A stretch of 64,000 nucleotides of DNA from an uncultured Lachnospiraceae bacterium (lineage in GTDB: Bacteria > Bacillota > Clostridia > Lachnospirales > Lachnospiraceae), in assembly GCA_950097145.1 (NCBI GenBank), contig CATNCF010000012.1, forward strand, positions 1-64,000, written 5' to 3'. Positions 8,851 to 17,299 of this stretch are shown piece after piece. The notes beneath the pieces are model-generated. The model did not search any database. It was given only the letters and a program-made list of their open reading frames with translations, and was not told the origin of the DNA. How positions within the stretch are numbered: position 1 is the first letter of the stretch; each line of letters begins with the position of its first letter. Made by a program: the position numbers and the translations under genes.

Positions 8851-10947
8851 ATGTATAAACAGTTTACCATGGAACTGGCAGGCAGGACGCTGAAGGTTGA
8901 TATCGGCAGAGTGGCTGCCCAGGCAAACGGTGCAGCATTTATGCATTACGGAGATACCGTTGTATTATGTACTGCAGCTGCATCGGACAAACCCAGGGAG
9001 GGAATCGATTTCTTTCCGCTGAGTGTGGAGTATGAAGAAAAATTATATTCCGTAGGAAAGATCCCAGGAGGATTTAACAAGAGAGAAGGAAAGGCATCTG
9101 AGAATTCTGTGTTAACTTCTCGTGTCATTGACCGTCCTATGCGTCCTTTATTTCCGAAAGATTACCGGAATGATGTAACATTGAATAATCTGGTTATGAG
9201 TGTGGATCCTGACTGTCGTCCCGAACTGGTGGCGATGATAGGTTCTGCAATTGCAACCAGTATTTCTGATATCCCTTTTGCAGGTCCCTGTGCTACTACC
9301 CAGGTGGGGATGATGGATGGAGCATTCATTGTTAATCCTTCACAGGAGCAGTGGAAGAATGGGGATTTGAATTTGACCGTGGCGTCCACCAGTGAGAAGG
9401 TCATCATGATTGAGGCTGGGGCAAATGAGATTCCAGAGGAACGGATGATTGAAGCTATTTATATGGCTCATGAGGTAAATCAGACGATCATTGCTTTTAT
9501 CAATGAAATGGTGTCAGAGATTGGAAAAGAAAAACATGCCTATACAAGCTGTGCAGTGCCGGAAGAACTGTTTGCTGCCATCAAAGAGATCGTGCCGCCT
9601 GCTGTTATGGAAGAGGCTGTGTTTACGGATGTTAAACAGATTCGTGAGGAAAATATTAAGAAGATTACCGAGAAGCTGGAGGAGGCTTTTGCAGATAAGG
9701 AAGAGTGGCTGGAAGTGCTGGGAGAAGCGATTTACCAGTACCAGAAGAAGACTGTCCGCAAAATGATTTTAAAAGATCATAAGAGACCAGACGGCAGAGC
9801 CATTGACCAGATACGCCCTCTTGCCGCTGAGGTGGATTTGATTCCGAGAGTACATGGTTCTGCTATGTTTACCCGGGGCCAGACCCAGATTTGTGATGTG
9901 GTGACACTGGCACCGTTGTCTGAAGTTCAGAGAATTGATGGCCTGGATGAAAATGAAGTAAACAAGCGTTATATGCATCATTATAATTTTCCATCTTATT
10001 CTGTGGGAGAGACAAAGCCAAGCAGAGGTCCTGGACGGCGTGAGATTGGACACGGCGCTCTTGCAGAGCGTGCGCTGATGCCTGTACTTCCTTCTGAGGA
10101 TGAATTCCCTTATGCAATCCGTGCAGTATCAGAAACTTTTGAATCTAATGGTTCTACGTCTATGGCATCTACCTGTGCCTCCTGCATGGCGTTGATGGCA
10201 GCCGGAGTTCCTATTAAGAAAATGGTAGCGGGCATTTCCTGCGGCTTGGTGACAGGGGATACCGATGAGGAGTATCTGGTCTTGACAGATATTCAGGGTC
10301 TGGAAGATTTCTTTGGAGATATGGATTTTAAAGTGACAGGTACACACGACGGCATCACCGCAATTCAAATGGATATTAAGATTCACGGACTTACCAGGCC
10401 TATCGTGGAGGAAGCCATCCGCAGAACCAGGGAGGCAAGACTTTACATTATGGACGAGGTAATGTCCAAGGCGATTGCAGAACCCAGGAAAGAAGTAGGA
10501 GAATTTGCTCCCAGAATTGTGCAGATTCAAATCGATCCAGCGAAAATTGGCGACGTAGTGGGCCAGAGAGGCAAGACAATTAATGCAATTATAGAACAGA
10601 CAGGCGTGAAAATTGATATCAGTGATGAAGGTGCAGTTTCCATCTGCGGAACGGACAAGGCTATGATGGATAAAGCTGTGAATATGATTGAAATTATTAC
10701 CACTGATTTTGAAGCAGGGCAGATTTTTACTGGCAAGGTTATCAGTATTAAGGAGTTTGGAGCCTTTTTGGAGTTTGCTCCTGGAAAAGAAGGAATGGTC
10801 CATATCTCCAAAATGTCCAGAGAACGTATCAACCGGGTGGAAGATGTGCTGACACTGGGAGATATGGTAAAAGTTGTCTGCGTAGGCAAAGACAAGATGG
10901 GGAGAATCAGTTTTTCCATGAAGGATGTGCCAAAGGAAAAGCATTAG
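8851..10947 (+). CDS. pnp: Polyribonucleotide nucleotidyltransferase (PNPase)
   Basis: PNPase is the phosphorolytic 3'-5' exoribonuclease of mRNA turnover. From the ATG at 8851 (AAGGAG just upstream) the protein has 698 residues, the family length: two RNase PH domains (the second with FTRGQTQICDVVTL and FPSYSVGETKPSRGPGRREIGHG), a KH domain with the GQRG loop (about residue 565-625), and an S1 domain (about 630-695, FTGKVISIKEFGAFLEF). An in-frame earlier ATG at 8809 lies in the leader and is not supported by family sequence. Confidence 0.97.
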   Translation: MYKQFTMELAGRTLKVDIGRVAAQANGAAFMHYGDTVVLCTAAASDKPREGIDFFPLSVEYEEKLYSVGKIPGGFNKREGKASENSVLTSRVIDRPMRPLFPKDYRNDVTLNNLVMSVDPDCRPELVAMIGSAIATSISDIPFAGPCATTQVGMMDGAFIVNPSQEQWKNGDLNLTVASTSEKVIMIEAGANEIPEERMIEAIYMAHEVNQTIIAFINEMVSEIGKEKHAYTSCAVPEELFAAIKEIVPPAVMEEAVFTDVKQIREENIKKITEKLEEAFADKEEWLEVLGEAIYQYQKKTVRKMILKDHKRPDGRAIDQIRPLAAEVDLIPRVHGSAMFTRGQTQICDVVTLAPLSEVQRIDGLDENEVNKRYMHHYNFPSYSVGETKPSRGPGRREIGHGALAERALMPVLPSEDEFPYAIRAVSETFESNGSTSMASTCASCMALMAAGVPIKKMVAGISCGLVTGDTDEEYLVLTDIQGLEDFFGDMDFKVTGTHDGITAIQMDIKIHGLTRPIVEEAIRRTREARLYIMDEVMSKAIAEPRKEVGEFAPRIVQIQIDPAKIGDVVGQRGKTINAIIEQTGVKIDISDEGAVSICGTDKAMMDKAVNMIEIITTDFEAGQIFTGKVISIKEFGAFLEFAPGKEGMVHISKMSRERINRVEDVLTLGDMVKVVCVGKDKMGRISFSMKDVPKEKH

Positions 10948-10978
10948 AAGTTTTGGTCAATTATATAAGCGGATTAAG

Positions 10979-11008
10979 AATCTCTGCACATTTGTGCGGA
11001 GATTTTTT
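10979..11008 (+). terminator. Rho-independent terminator after pnp
   Basis: A 12-bp stem (10979-10990 with 10993-11004, one T-G pair) and a run of six T. It closes the rpsO-pnp region. Confidence 0.85.
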
Positions 11009-11049
11009 GCAGTACTAAGAATAGAGATGCGAAATACGAAGGAAGAGAG

Positions 11050-11096
11050 GCTTAGGCTTTATGTCTTAAATTTGACATTGCCTAAGCTTTGATTTT
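11050..11096 (+). terminator. Second hairpin with T-rich tail after pnp
   Basis: GCTTAGGC (11050-11057) pairs with GCCTAAGC (11080-11087). Inside it ATGTC (11061-11065) pairs with GACAT (11074-11078). The following TTTGATTTT makes it a likely second terminator or the terminator of a short transcript. No gene lies between it and the first terminator. Confidence 0.55.
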
Positions 11097-11134
11097 AGAA
11101 ATTTCTGATGATTCATGAGTAGGATGGATGTAAA

Positions 11135-11161
11135 ACAAAATAACCCCCTCAGCATATACTA
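11135..11161 (+). promoter_or_regulatory. Candidate mother-cell (SigK-type) promoter
   Basis: AC at 11135-11136, 16 bp, then CATATACTA at 11153-11161 fits the Bacillus SigK pattern AC-N16/17-CATANNNTA. The implied transcript would start very close to the ribosome-binding site (AAAAAGGA, 11166-11173), which is tight. No sigma-A consensus is seen in this gap. Confidence 0.35.
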
Positions 11162-11179
11162 ATAGAAAAAGGAATCCAT

Positions 11180-12067
11180 ATGGACAGAGTCAGAAAGATT
11201 ATGAATACCCAGGCGGCATATAACAGAGGGTATTTTGGAGAAAATGTAGGTGTGGCAATTTTAGATACTGGAATATTTCCCCATGCAGATTTTGGAGGGA
11301 GAATCAGATATTTTATAGATTTTATTAATGGAAGAAAAATGATGTATGATGATAATGGACACGGGACGCATATTGCAGGGATTATCGGCGGAGACGGAGG
11401 GAGTTCTGGAGGAAGATACATGGGGATAGCTCCGCGCTGCCATTTTATCATTGTAAAAATTTTAGATAAAAAAGGAAATGGAAATACAGAAAATGTAGTG
11501 CAGGCAATTGACTGGCTGGTACGCCGCAAAGAAATGTATCACATTCGGATTGTAAATATCTCTATTGGCATGGTGCTTCAGGCGGAGAGCCAGGAAAGAG
11601 TAAGGCTTTTAAAAGCGGTAGAATACGCCTGGGATAATAATCTGGCTGTGGTGGCGGCAGCAGGAAATAATGGACCTGGAGAACGCAGCGTTACTGTGCC
11701 GGGCATCAGCCGTAAAGTGATTACTGTGGGATGTTTCGATGACAGCAGGGAACAGATCGGCCGTTCTCTGTTAAAACCAGAATATTCTGGCCGGGGACCC
11801 ACGGATCATTGTGTGGTAAAGCCGGAATTGGTGGTCCCTGGTACAAATGTTGCAAGTTGTGCGAAGCAGCAGGGCATGTATACGAAAAAAAGCGGAACTT
11901 CTATGGCAGCGCCTATGGTGAGTGGAAGTATCGCATTGCTGCTGAGTAAATATCCGTGTTTTTCTCCGGCAGAGGTTAAGCTGAGGCTGTATCAGAGAGC
12001 GGTTGATTTAGGCCTGCCGCAGTCAAAACAAGGATGGGGAATGGTAGACATTGGAAGGCTCTTGTGA
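11180..12067 (+). CDS. Intracellular S8 (subtilisin-like) serine peptidase
   Basis: A 295-residue subtilase with no signal peptide or prodomain. The catalytic triad is complete: Asp29 in AILDTGI, His61 in NGHGTHIAG and Ser241 in SGTSMAAPMVSG; the oxyanion Asn is in AAAGNNG. The short N-terminus (MDRVRKIMNTQAAYNRGYFG) resembles AprX/Isp-like cytoplasmic subtilases. It follows the pnp terminators and precedes the cardiolipin synthase gene by about 35 bp. Its substrate cannot be told; a sporulation role is only hinted at by the possible upstream SigK-type site. Confidence 0.88.
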   Translation: MDRVRKIMNTQAAYNRGYFGENVGVAILDTGIFPHADFGGRIRYFIDFINGRKMMYDDNGHGTHIAGIIGGDGGSSGGRYMGIAPRCHFIIVKILDKKGNGNTENVVQAIDWLVRRKEMYHIRIVNISIGMVLQAESQERVRLLKAVEYAWDNNLAVVAAAGNNGPGERSVTVPGISRKVITVGCFDDSREQIGRSLLKPEYSGRGPTDHCVVKPELVVPGTNVASCAKQQGMYTKKSGTSMAAPMVSGSIALLLSKYPCFSPAEVKLRLYQRAVDLGLPQSKQGWGMVDIGRLL

Positions 12068-12102
12068 TAAAATGGACTGACTAGTACGAGAGGATGAAAT
12101 AC

Positions 12103-13641
12103 ATGAAGAAAATTAAGAAATTTTTATTGGGAAGAGCAACCATCGTTGCATTTGCAATTCTGCTTCAGCTTGTCTGGATATTGTCATTCTTACAGGGATT
12201 CAATATGAAAGGGTCTTTTATAAATACGCTGATTGATATCATTGCGATTTTTGTTGTGCTTGTAATTGTTAATAAGAAAAGCAATCCTTCCTACAAAATC
12301 GCCTGGATTGTAGTGATCCTTTCCATCCCAATTGTAGGTCTTTTGGTTTATTTTATTTTTGGACGTTCAGAGCTGACGCGTCCTACCCGCAAAAGGATGG
12401 AGGCGGTCAATAGTGAACTAGAACTGGAACTTCCAAAACATGCAGATATTCTGGAAAAGCTGAAAGAAGAAGATAAGGCCGTATACCGCCAGGCAAAATA
12501 TATTCGTGACTGGGCAAAATTTCCAATTTATCAGAATACAAAGACCAAGTATTACAAAACTGGAGAAGAGATGTTTCCGGATATATTAGAGGCATTGGAA
12601 CATGCCCGGCATTTTATTTTTATGGAATACTTCATTGTGGAAGAAGGATATATGTTTGGAAAGATTCTGGACATTTTAAAACGCAAGGCGGCAGAAGGAG
12701 TGGATGTACGGTTTATCTATGATGATTTTGGATGCGTGACGACGCTTCCTGAAAAATATTACCGCACCATGCAGGAATGGGGGATTCAATGTGTGCGTTT
12801 TAACCCGCTTTATCCTGTGATGTCTGTCATTATGAATAACCGTGACCACAGGAAGATTCTGGTGTCAGACGGAACGGTTGGATTTACGGGCGGAATCAAT
12901 CTGGCAGATGAATATATTAATAAAGTGGAACGATTTGGATATTGGAAAGATACCGGACTCAGGCTGGAAGGAGAAGGCGTATGGAGCTTTACTATAATGT
13001 TTTTGGAGATGTGGGATTATATCAAACGTACCAGAGAGACAGATTTAAATCAATTCCGTCCAGAGCATTACCAGACAGAGTCTTTTACCGATGACGGTTT
13101 TGTCCAGCCCTATGCAGACAGTCCCCTGGATTCAGAAACCACAGGGGAGAATATTTATATGAACATGATTGCAAAGGCAAAAGATTATGTCTATATTTTT
13201 ACACCGTATCTGATTCCTGACCATGAAATGATAAGGACGCTGCAGAACGCGGCAAAGAGCGGAGTGGATGTGCGGATCATTATGCCTGGGATTCCAGATA
13301 AAAAAGTGGTTTACTGGATGAGCCAGTCTTATTACGAACCATTGATTGAATGCGGTGTTCGGATTTATCAATACAAACCAGGATTTCTCCATGCAAAATG
13401 TTTTGTCAGTGACGACAGGCTGGCAACCGTGGGAAGCATCAATATGGATTACCGGAGTCTGTATCTGCACTTTGAATGCGGTGTCTTTCTGTATCGATCT
13501 TCGGCCGTTTTGGATGTCAAAGAAGATATGCTTCAGACTATGGCAGTATCAGAAGAAATTAATATGGAATTCTGCCAGAAGCGTCCGGCGGCAATCCGTA
13601 CTTTTTTGGGAGTGGTACGTTTATTTGCGCCGCTTCTCTAA
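12103..13641 (+). CDS. cls: Cardiolipin synthase
   Basis: A phospholipase D-superfamily enzyme that makes cardiolipin from phosphatidylglycerol. It has 512 residues with two N-terminal membrane helices (about 7-32 and 40-60) and two HKD motifs: His249, Lys251, Asp256 and His430, Lys432, Asp437. An ATG at 12094 is in frame, but GAGAGG (12088-12093) abuts it. That site is 9 bp from the ATG at 12103, which is therefore preferred. Confidence 0.93.
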   Translation: MKKIKKFLLGRATIVAFAILLQLVWILSFLQGFNMKGSFINTLIDIIAIFVVLVIVNKKSNPSYKIAWIVVILSIPIVGLLVYFIFGRSELTRPTRKRMEAVNSELELELPKHADILEKLKEEDKAVYRQAKYIRDWAKFPIYQNTKTKYYKTGEEMFPDILEALEHARHFIFMEYFIVEEGYMFGKILDILKRKAAEGVDVRFIYDDFGCVTTLPEKYYRTMQEWGIQCVRFNPLYPVMSVIMNNRDHRKILVSDGTVGFTGGINLADEYINKVERFGYWKDTGLRLEGEGVWSFTIMFLEMWDYIKRTRETDLNQFRPEHYQTESFTDDGFVQPYADSPLDSETTGENIYMNMIAKAKDYVYIFTPYLIPDHEMIRTLQNAAKSGVDVRIIMPGIPDKKVVYWMSQSYYEPLIECGVRIYQYKPGFLHAKCFVSDDRLATVGSINMDYRSLYLHFECGVFLYRSSAVLDVKEDMLQTMAVSEEINMEFCQKRPAAIRTFLGVVRLFAPLL

Positions 13642-13645
13642 GGCC

Positions 13646-13685
13646 AGAGCGCCAAAAGAGGAGAAAACGAGTTTTTTGGCACTCT
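13646..13685. terminator. Stem-loop between convergent cls and dac genes
   Basis: AGAGCGCCAAAA (13646-13657) pairs with TTTTGGCACTCT (13674-13685) with one mismatch. It sits between two converging genes, so it may end both transcripts. The lack of a clean T-run on either strand lowers confidence. Confidence 0.45.
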
Positions 13686-13703
13686 GTGCAAGAAAGTGGA
13701 GGA

Positions 13704-14879
13704 TTATACAAAAAAGGCTTCCAGCGCTTTTCGGAAATAGTCCTTGAATAATGCTTTTTTTACAGACTCTCCAAATAGCACGTTGACGGAACCGATTTCC
13801 TGATTGTTTAATTTGTATACCAATTTTCCGGCAGGCTGCCCTTTTTTTACCGGGGCGTCAGCGTGTTTTGGCAGTTTCAGTTCCTTGGTAATTTGTGAAA
13901 AGTCTGCTCCTGTTACATCCAGATAGGAGAAGTCAGATTCATAGATAAGGGAAGCCTGATCAGCCACGCCGCCCTGTACGGCAAGCTTTGGAAGTTTTTC
14001 TTTTGCCTGGTCCGTGTAGACCTGGCATTTTCCAAAACCGTAGTTGAGAAGTGTAGTGGCGTCCTGGAATCGTACCTTGTGATCCGGAGCGGCCAGAACT
14101 ACAGCAATAAGTTCCAGTCCGTCTTTTTTTGCAGTGGCAGAGACACAGTATTTCGCCTGATCGGTAGATCCTGTTTTCAGACCGGTGGCATAGGGATACT
14201 GCCGTATAAGCTTGTTGGTATTGGTGAGGCCAAATTCGGAAGAACCTCTTTTGGTTACATGTGTGATATTTTCCATCCATATGGTACAATAGTTATGAAT
14301 CTGAGGATATTTGGTGATCAATTCCCGGGACATAAGAGCAACGTCTTTTGCAGTAGTCATATGTCCCTCTGTATCCAGTCCGCAGCAGTTGACAAAAGTG
14401 GTGTGGTTCATGCCGAGATTCTTGGCGCGTTCATTCATTTTTGCCACAAATTCCTGTTCACTTCCGCAGATATGCTCCGCCATGGCTACACAGGCATCAT
14501 TTGCACTGGCTACAGAGATACATTTCAGCATAGTTTCCACGGTCTGGGTTTCTCCAGGTTCCAGAAAGACCTGGGACCCTCCCATGCTGGCTGCATATTC
14601 GGAAACGGTAACAGTGTCTTTCAGGGATATTTTTCCGCACTCTAACGAATCAAAGATAAGAATCATTGTCATGATTTTGGTGATGCTGGCAGGATGCCGG
14701 AGAGTGTCAGGATCCTTTTCATAGATGATCTGCCCGGTAGAAGATTCCATCAGCACCACAGAAGGGGCGGAAACAGATATCTCCGGGGCAGGCGGTTTTT
14801 GCGGCTCCGTTTGGGAGACAGGAAGCCAGGAAGAAAGCATCAGGGAAACGGATAAGAGAAAAGATAAAATACAACGCAT
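13704..14879 (-). CDS. D-alanyl-D-alanine carboxypeptidase (DacF-like)
   Basis: A serine-type PBP5-family enzyme of 391 residues that trims terminal D-Ala from peptidoglycan stem peptides. It has a signal peptide (about residues 1-22). Active-site motifs are Ser65-x-x-Lys68 (SITK), Ser125-x-Asn127 (SAN) and Lys235-Thr-Gly (KTG), followed by a C-terminal beta-rich PBP5 domain and a weak amphipathic end. CCTCC on the plus strand at 14885-14889 is the ribosome-binding site. It is divergent from the phosphoesterase gene. A second paralogue lies at 17300. Confidence 0.92.
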   Translation of the reverse strand: MRCILSFLLSVSLMLSSWLPVSQTEPQKPPAPEISVSAPSVVLMESSTGQIIYEKDPDTLRHPASITKIMTMILIFDSLECGKISLKDTVTVSEYAASMGGSQVFLEPGETQTVETMLKCISVASANDACVAMAEHICGSEQEFVAKMNERAKNLGMNHTTFVNCCGLDTEGHMTTAKDVALMSRELITKYPQIHNYCTIWMENITHVTKRGSSEFGLTNTNKLIRQYPYATGLKTGSTDQAKYCVSATAKKDGLELIAVVLAAPDHKVRFQDATTLLNYGFGKCQVYTDQAKEKLPKLAVQGGVADQASLIYESDFSYLDVTGADFSQITKELKLPKHADAPVKKGQPAGKLVYKLNNQEIGSVNVLFGESVKKALFKDYFRKALEAFFV

Positions 14880-14957
14880 AGCATAACCTCCGGGAAATGC
14901 GGCTAATCATATAGCACATGGTAATCTATTACAGTGTAAGCAAAGGGCGTGGACAAT

Positions 14958-15818
14958 ATGACAATTTTGATGATAATTTTGTTACTGATATCAGGATATA
15001 TTTTATGGCAGAAATGGGAACTTACGAAATTCCGGGTTTCCAGATACAAAGTCTGTTCTCATAAGCTGGACAAACCCGCTGCAGCGGCAGTTATTGCAGA
15101 CTTGCACGGATTTTCATATGGAAAAAGAAACAACAGGCTTCTGGAGCAGATTCGGAAGATAAAACCCAGCATGATTTTGATACCTGGGGATATGCTTGTG
15201 TCTAAATATCCAGAAACTTACCAGACTGCTTTGGAAACATTGGCGGAGCTTGTAAAAATTGCTAAGGTTTATTACAGTTATGGGAATCACGAAAGCCGTT
15301 TGAGAGATTCAGAGCGGATGAATCATCCTCTGTTTATGCAGTACATGAAACAGGTAAAGGAACTTGGGGTGACGGTTCTTGAAACAGAGAGCCGGCAGGT
15401 TATGCTTGGAGAAAACAAGATTATGCTGTCAGGGCTGGAACTGGAACTTGATTACTATGAAAAGGGCAGGATTGTTCCTATGGAGCCGTCATATATGGAA
15501 GAACATTTGGGAAATCCCCGAGAAGATATGCTGCAGATCCTTCTTGCCCATAATCCTGCCTATGCTGAAAATTATGCAGCATGGGGGGCAGATGTGACAT
15601 TTTGCGGTCATAACCATGGAGGGCTGATTCGGATTCCAGGGATAGGCAGCCTGATTTCTCCGCAGTTTACGCTGTTTCCGAAATATGACGCAGGTGATAT
15701 CCGTTTTGGGGACAAGCATGTGATTGTGAGCAGAGGGCTTGGCACCCATACGTACCACGTGCGCATATTTAACCGCGCGGAGCTTTTGGATGTTAAATTT
15801 TTGCCAGAAAATTCTTGA
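14958..15818 (+). CDS. Membrane-anchored calcineurin-like metallophosphoesterase
   Basis: A 286-residue protein with one N-terminal membrane helix, then a metallophosphatase fold of the YkuE/YaeI type. Metal-ligand motifs are IADLHGF, LIPGDML, YGNHESR and FCGHNHGG. The GTG at 14949 is in frame, but AAAGGG (14942-14947) is too close to it and well placed for the ATG at 14958. Relatives act on envelope lipids or UDP-sugar lipid precursors; the substrate here is unknown. Confidence 0.85.
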   Translation: MTILMIILLLISGYILWQKWELTKFRVSRYKVCSHKLDKPAAAAVIADLHGFSYGKRNNRLLEQIRKIKPSMILIPGDMLVSKYPETYQTALETLAELVKIAKVYYSYGNHESRLRDSERMNHPLFMQYMKQVKELGVTVLETESRQVMLGENKIMLSGLELELDYYEKGRIVPMEPSYMEEHLGNPREDMLQILLAHNPAYAENYAAWGADVTFCGHNHGGLIRIPGIGSLISPQFTLFPKYDAGDIRFGDKHVIVSRGLGTHTYHVRIFNRAELLDVKFLPENS

Positions 15819-15843
15819 AATGCCGTTCCAATACAGTTAGAAT
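15815..15843 (+). promoter_or_regulatory. Sigma-A promoter for scpAB
   Basis: TTGAAA (15815-15820), 17 bp, TAGAAT (15838-15843). It overlaps the stop codon of the phosphoesterase gene and lies 47 bp before scpA. Confidence 0.75.
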
Positions 15844-15890
15844 AATAAGCGGTGCTTTTTAGGTGCGTACAGAACAGCAAAGAGGTAACT

Positions 15891-16637
15891 ATGGATTTAA
15901 AAGTAAAGCTGCAGGTGTTTGAGGGACCGCTGGAGCTTCTTCTGCATCTGCTGGAAAAAAATAAAGTGAATATATATGATATTCCAATTGTAGAGATTAC
16001 CAGTCAGTATATGGCATATATCAATGAGATGAGGCGGCAGGATTTGAACGTTGTTAGTGAATTTCTTGTGATGGCGGCAACGCTTTTGGATATTAAATCC
16101 AGAATGCTTCTTCCTAAAGAAGAAAAGGAAGAGGAAGAGGAAGATCCAAGGGCAGAATTGGTACAGAAATTATTGGAATATAAGATGTATAAATTTATGT
16201 CTTATGAATTAAAAGACCGTCAGGTAGACGCCCAGAAAGTCATGTATAAGTCCGCCACGATTCCGGAAGAAGTACGGCAGTACGAGGAACCAGTGGATTT
16301 GGAAGAGTTAATGTCAGATATTACCTTGAAAAAACTCAATACTATTTTTAAATCTATTATGCGAAAAAGAGAGGACAAAATTGATCCCATCCGATTCAAG
16401 TTTGGTAAGATAGAAAGAGAGGAAGTGTCGCTGGAAGAACGGATGGGCTATTTAGAACAGTATGCAATGGCGCATCATCGTTTCACGTTCCGGGGGATTC
16501 TGGAAGCGCAGAGCACGAAAATGGAAATTATTGTTACATTTTTATCTATTCTGGAGTTGATGAAAACCGGAAAAATACTGATTTCTCAGGAACATATTTT
16601 TGATGATATTTATATTGAGTCGAAAGTTGCTGCATAA
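15891..16637 (+). CDS. scpA: Segregation and condensation protein A
   Basis: ScpA is the kleisin that bridges the Smc heads. The 248-residue protein starts MDLKVKLQVFEGPLELLLHLL, a family signature. It has an acidic linker (EEKEEEEEDP) and a C-terminal winged-helix end (VTFLSILELMKTGKILI). AGAGGT at 15881-15886 sets the ATG at 15891. Its end overlaps the region just upstream of scpB. Confidence 0.95.
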   Translation: MDLKVKLQVFEGPLELLLHLLEKNKVNIYDIPIVEITSQYMAYINEMRRQDLNVVSEFLVMAATLLDIKSRMLLPKEEKEEEEEDPRAELVQKLLEYKMYKFMSYELKDRQVDAQKVMYKSATIPEEVRQYEEPVDLEELMSDITLKKLNTIFKSIMRKREDKIDPIRFKFGKIEREEVSLEERMGYLEQYAMAHHRFTFRGILEAQSTKMEIIVTFLSILELMKTGKILISQEHIFDDIYIESKVAA

Positions 16638-16659
16638 CTTGCAGGCAGAATGGAGGCAT

Positions 16660-17229
16660 ATGAAGTCAAAACAATATCAGGCAGTCATTGAGGGGATTCT
16701 TTTTACCATGGGAGAATCAGTGGAGATAACAAGACTGGCAGAGGCTTTGGAACTGGAAACGGAACAGGTACGCCAGATTTTACATAAGATGATGGAGGGT
16801 TATCAAAAGGAAGACCGGGGAATTCAGATTATGGAGATTGACGGTGCGGTTCAGATGTGTACCAAGAAAGAATTATATGAATATTTGATCAAAGTTGCAA
16901 AACAGCCGAAGCGGCATGTACTGACGGATGTGCTGTTGGAAACATTGTCTATCATTGCTTATAAGCAGCCAATTACCCGGCTTGAAATTGAAAAAATAAG
17001 GGGAGTATCCTGCGCCCATGCAGTTAATAAGCTGATGGAATATAATCTGGTCTGCGAACTGGGAAGGCTGGATGCGCCAGGGCGTCCTTTGCTATTTGGG
17101 ACAACAGAAGAATTCCTGCGCAGTTTTGGCGTTCAGTCCATCGACGAGCTGCCTGTTCTGAATCAGGATCAACTGGATGAATTCCGGCAGCAGGCAGAAG
17201 AAGAAATGAATTTGAAACTAAATGTATAA
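16660..17229 (+). CDS. scpB: Segregation and condensation protein B
   Basis: ScpB is the winged-helix partner that dimerises on ScpA in the Smc-ScpAB condensin. The protein has 189 residues from the ATG at 16660, set by GGAGG at 16652-16656. Typical stretches are AVIEGILFTMGE, VLLETLSIIAYKQPITRLEIE and GRPLLFGTTEEFLRSFGV. Cotranscribed with scpA. Confidence 0.95.
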   Translation: MKSKQYQAVIEGILFTMGESVEITRLAEALELETEQVRQILHKMMEGYQKEDRGIQIMEIDGAVQMCTKKELYEYLIKVAKQPKRHVLTDVLLETLSIIAYKQPITRLEIEKIRGVSCAHAVNKLMEYNLVCELGRLDAPGRPLLFGTTEEFLRSFGVQSIDELPVLNQDQLDEFRQQAEEEMNLKLNV

Positions 17230-17232
17230 GCA

Positions 17233-17261
17233 TACATAAATAGCCAGCTTTTTCATATAAT
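17233..17261 (+). promoter_or_regulatory. Possible promoter before the second DacF gene
   Basis: A perfect TATAAT at 17256-17261 with a poor -35 (TACATA, 17233-17238) 17 bp upstream, in the 70-bp gap after scpB. Confidence 0.35.
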
Positions 17262-17299
17262 GAAGGGAAATCAGAAAGAGGGTACGGAAAAGCCTTATT

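Noticed and set aside
10129-10944. 271-residue minus-strand ORF opposite pnp
   Set aside because: It lies wholly within the conserved pnp gene, has no family sequence and no ribosome-binding site; a shadow frame.
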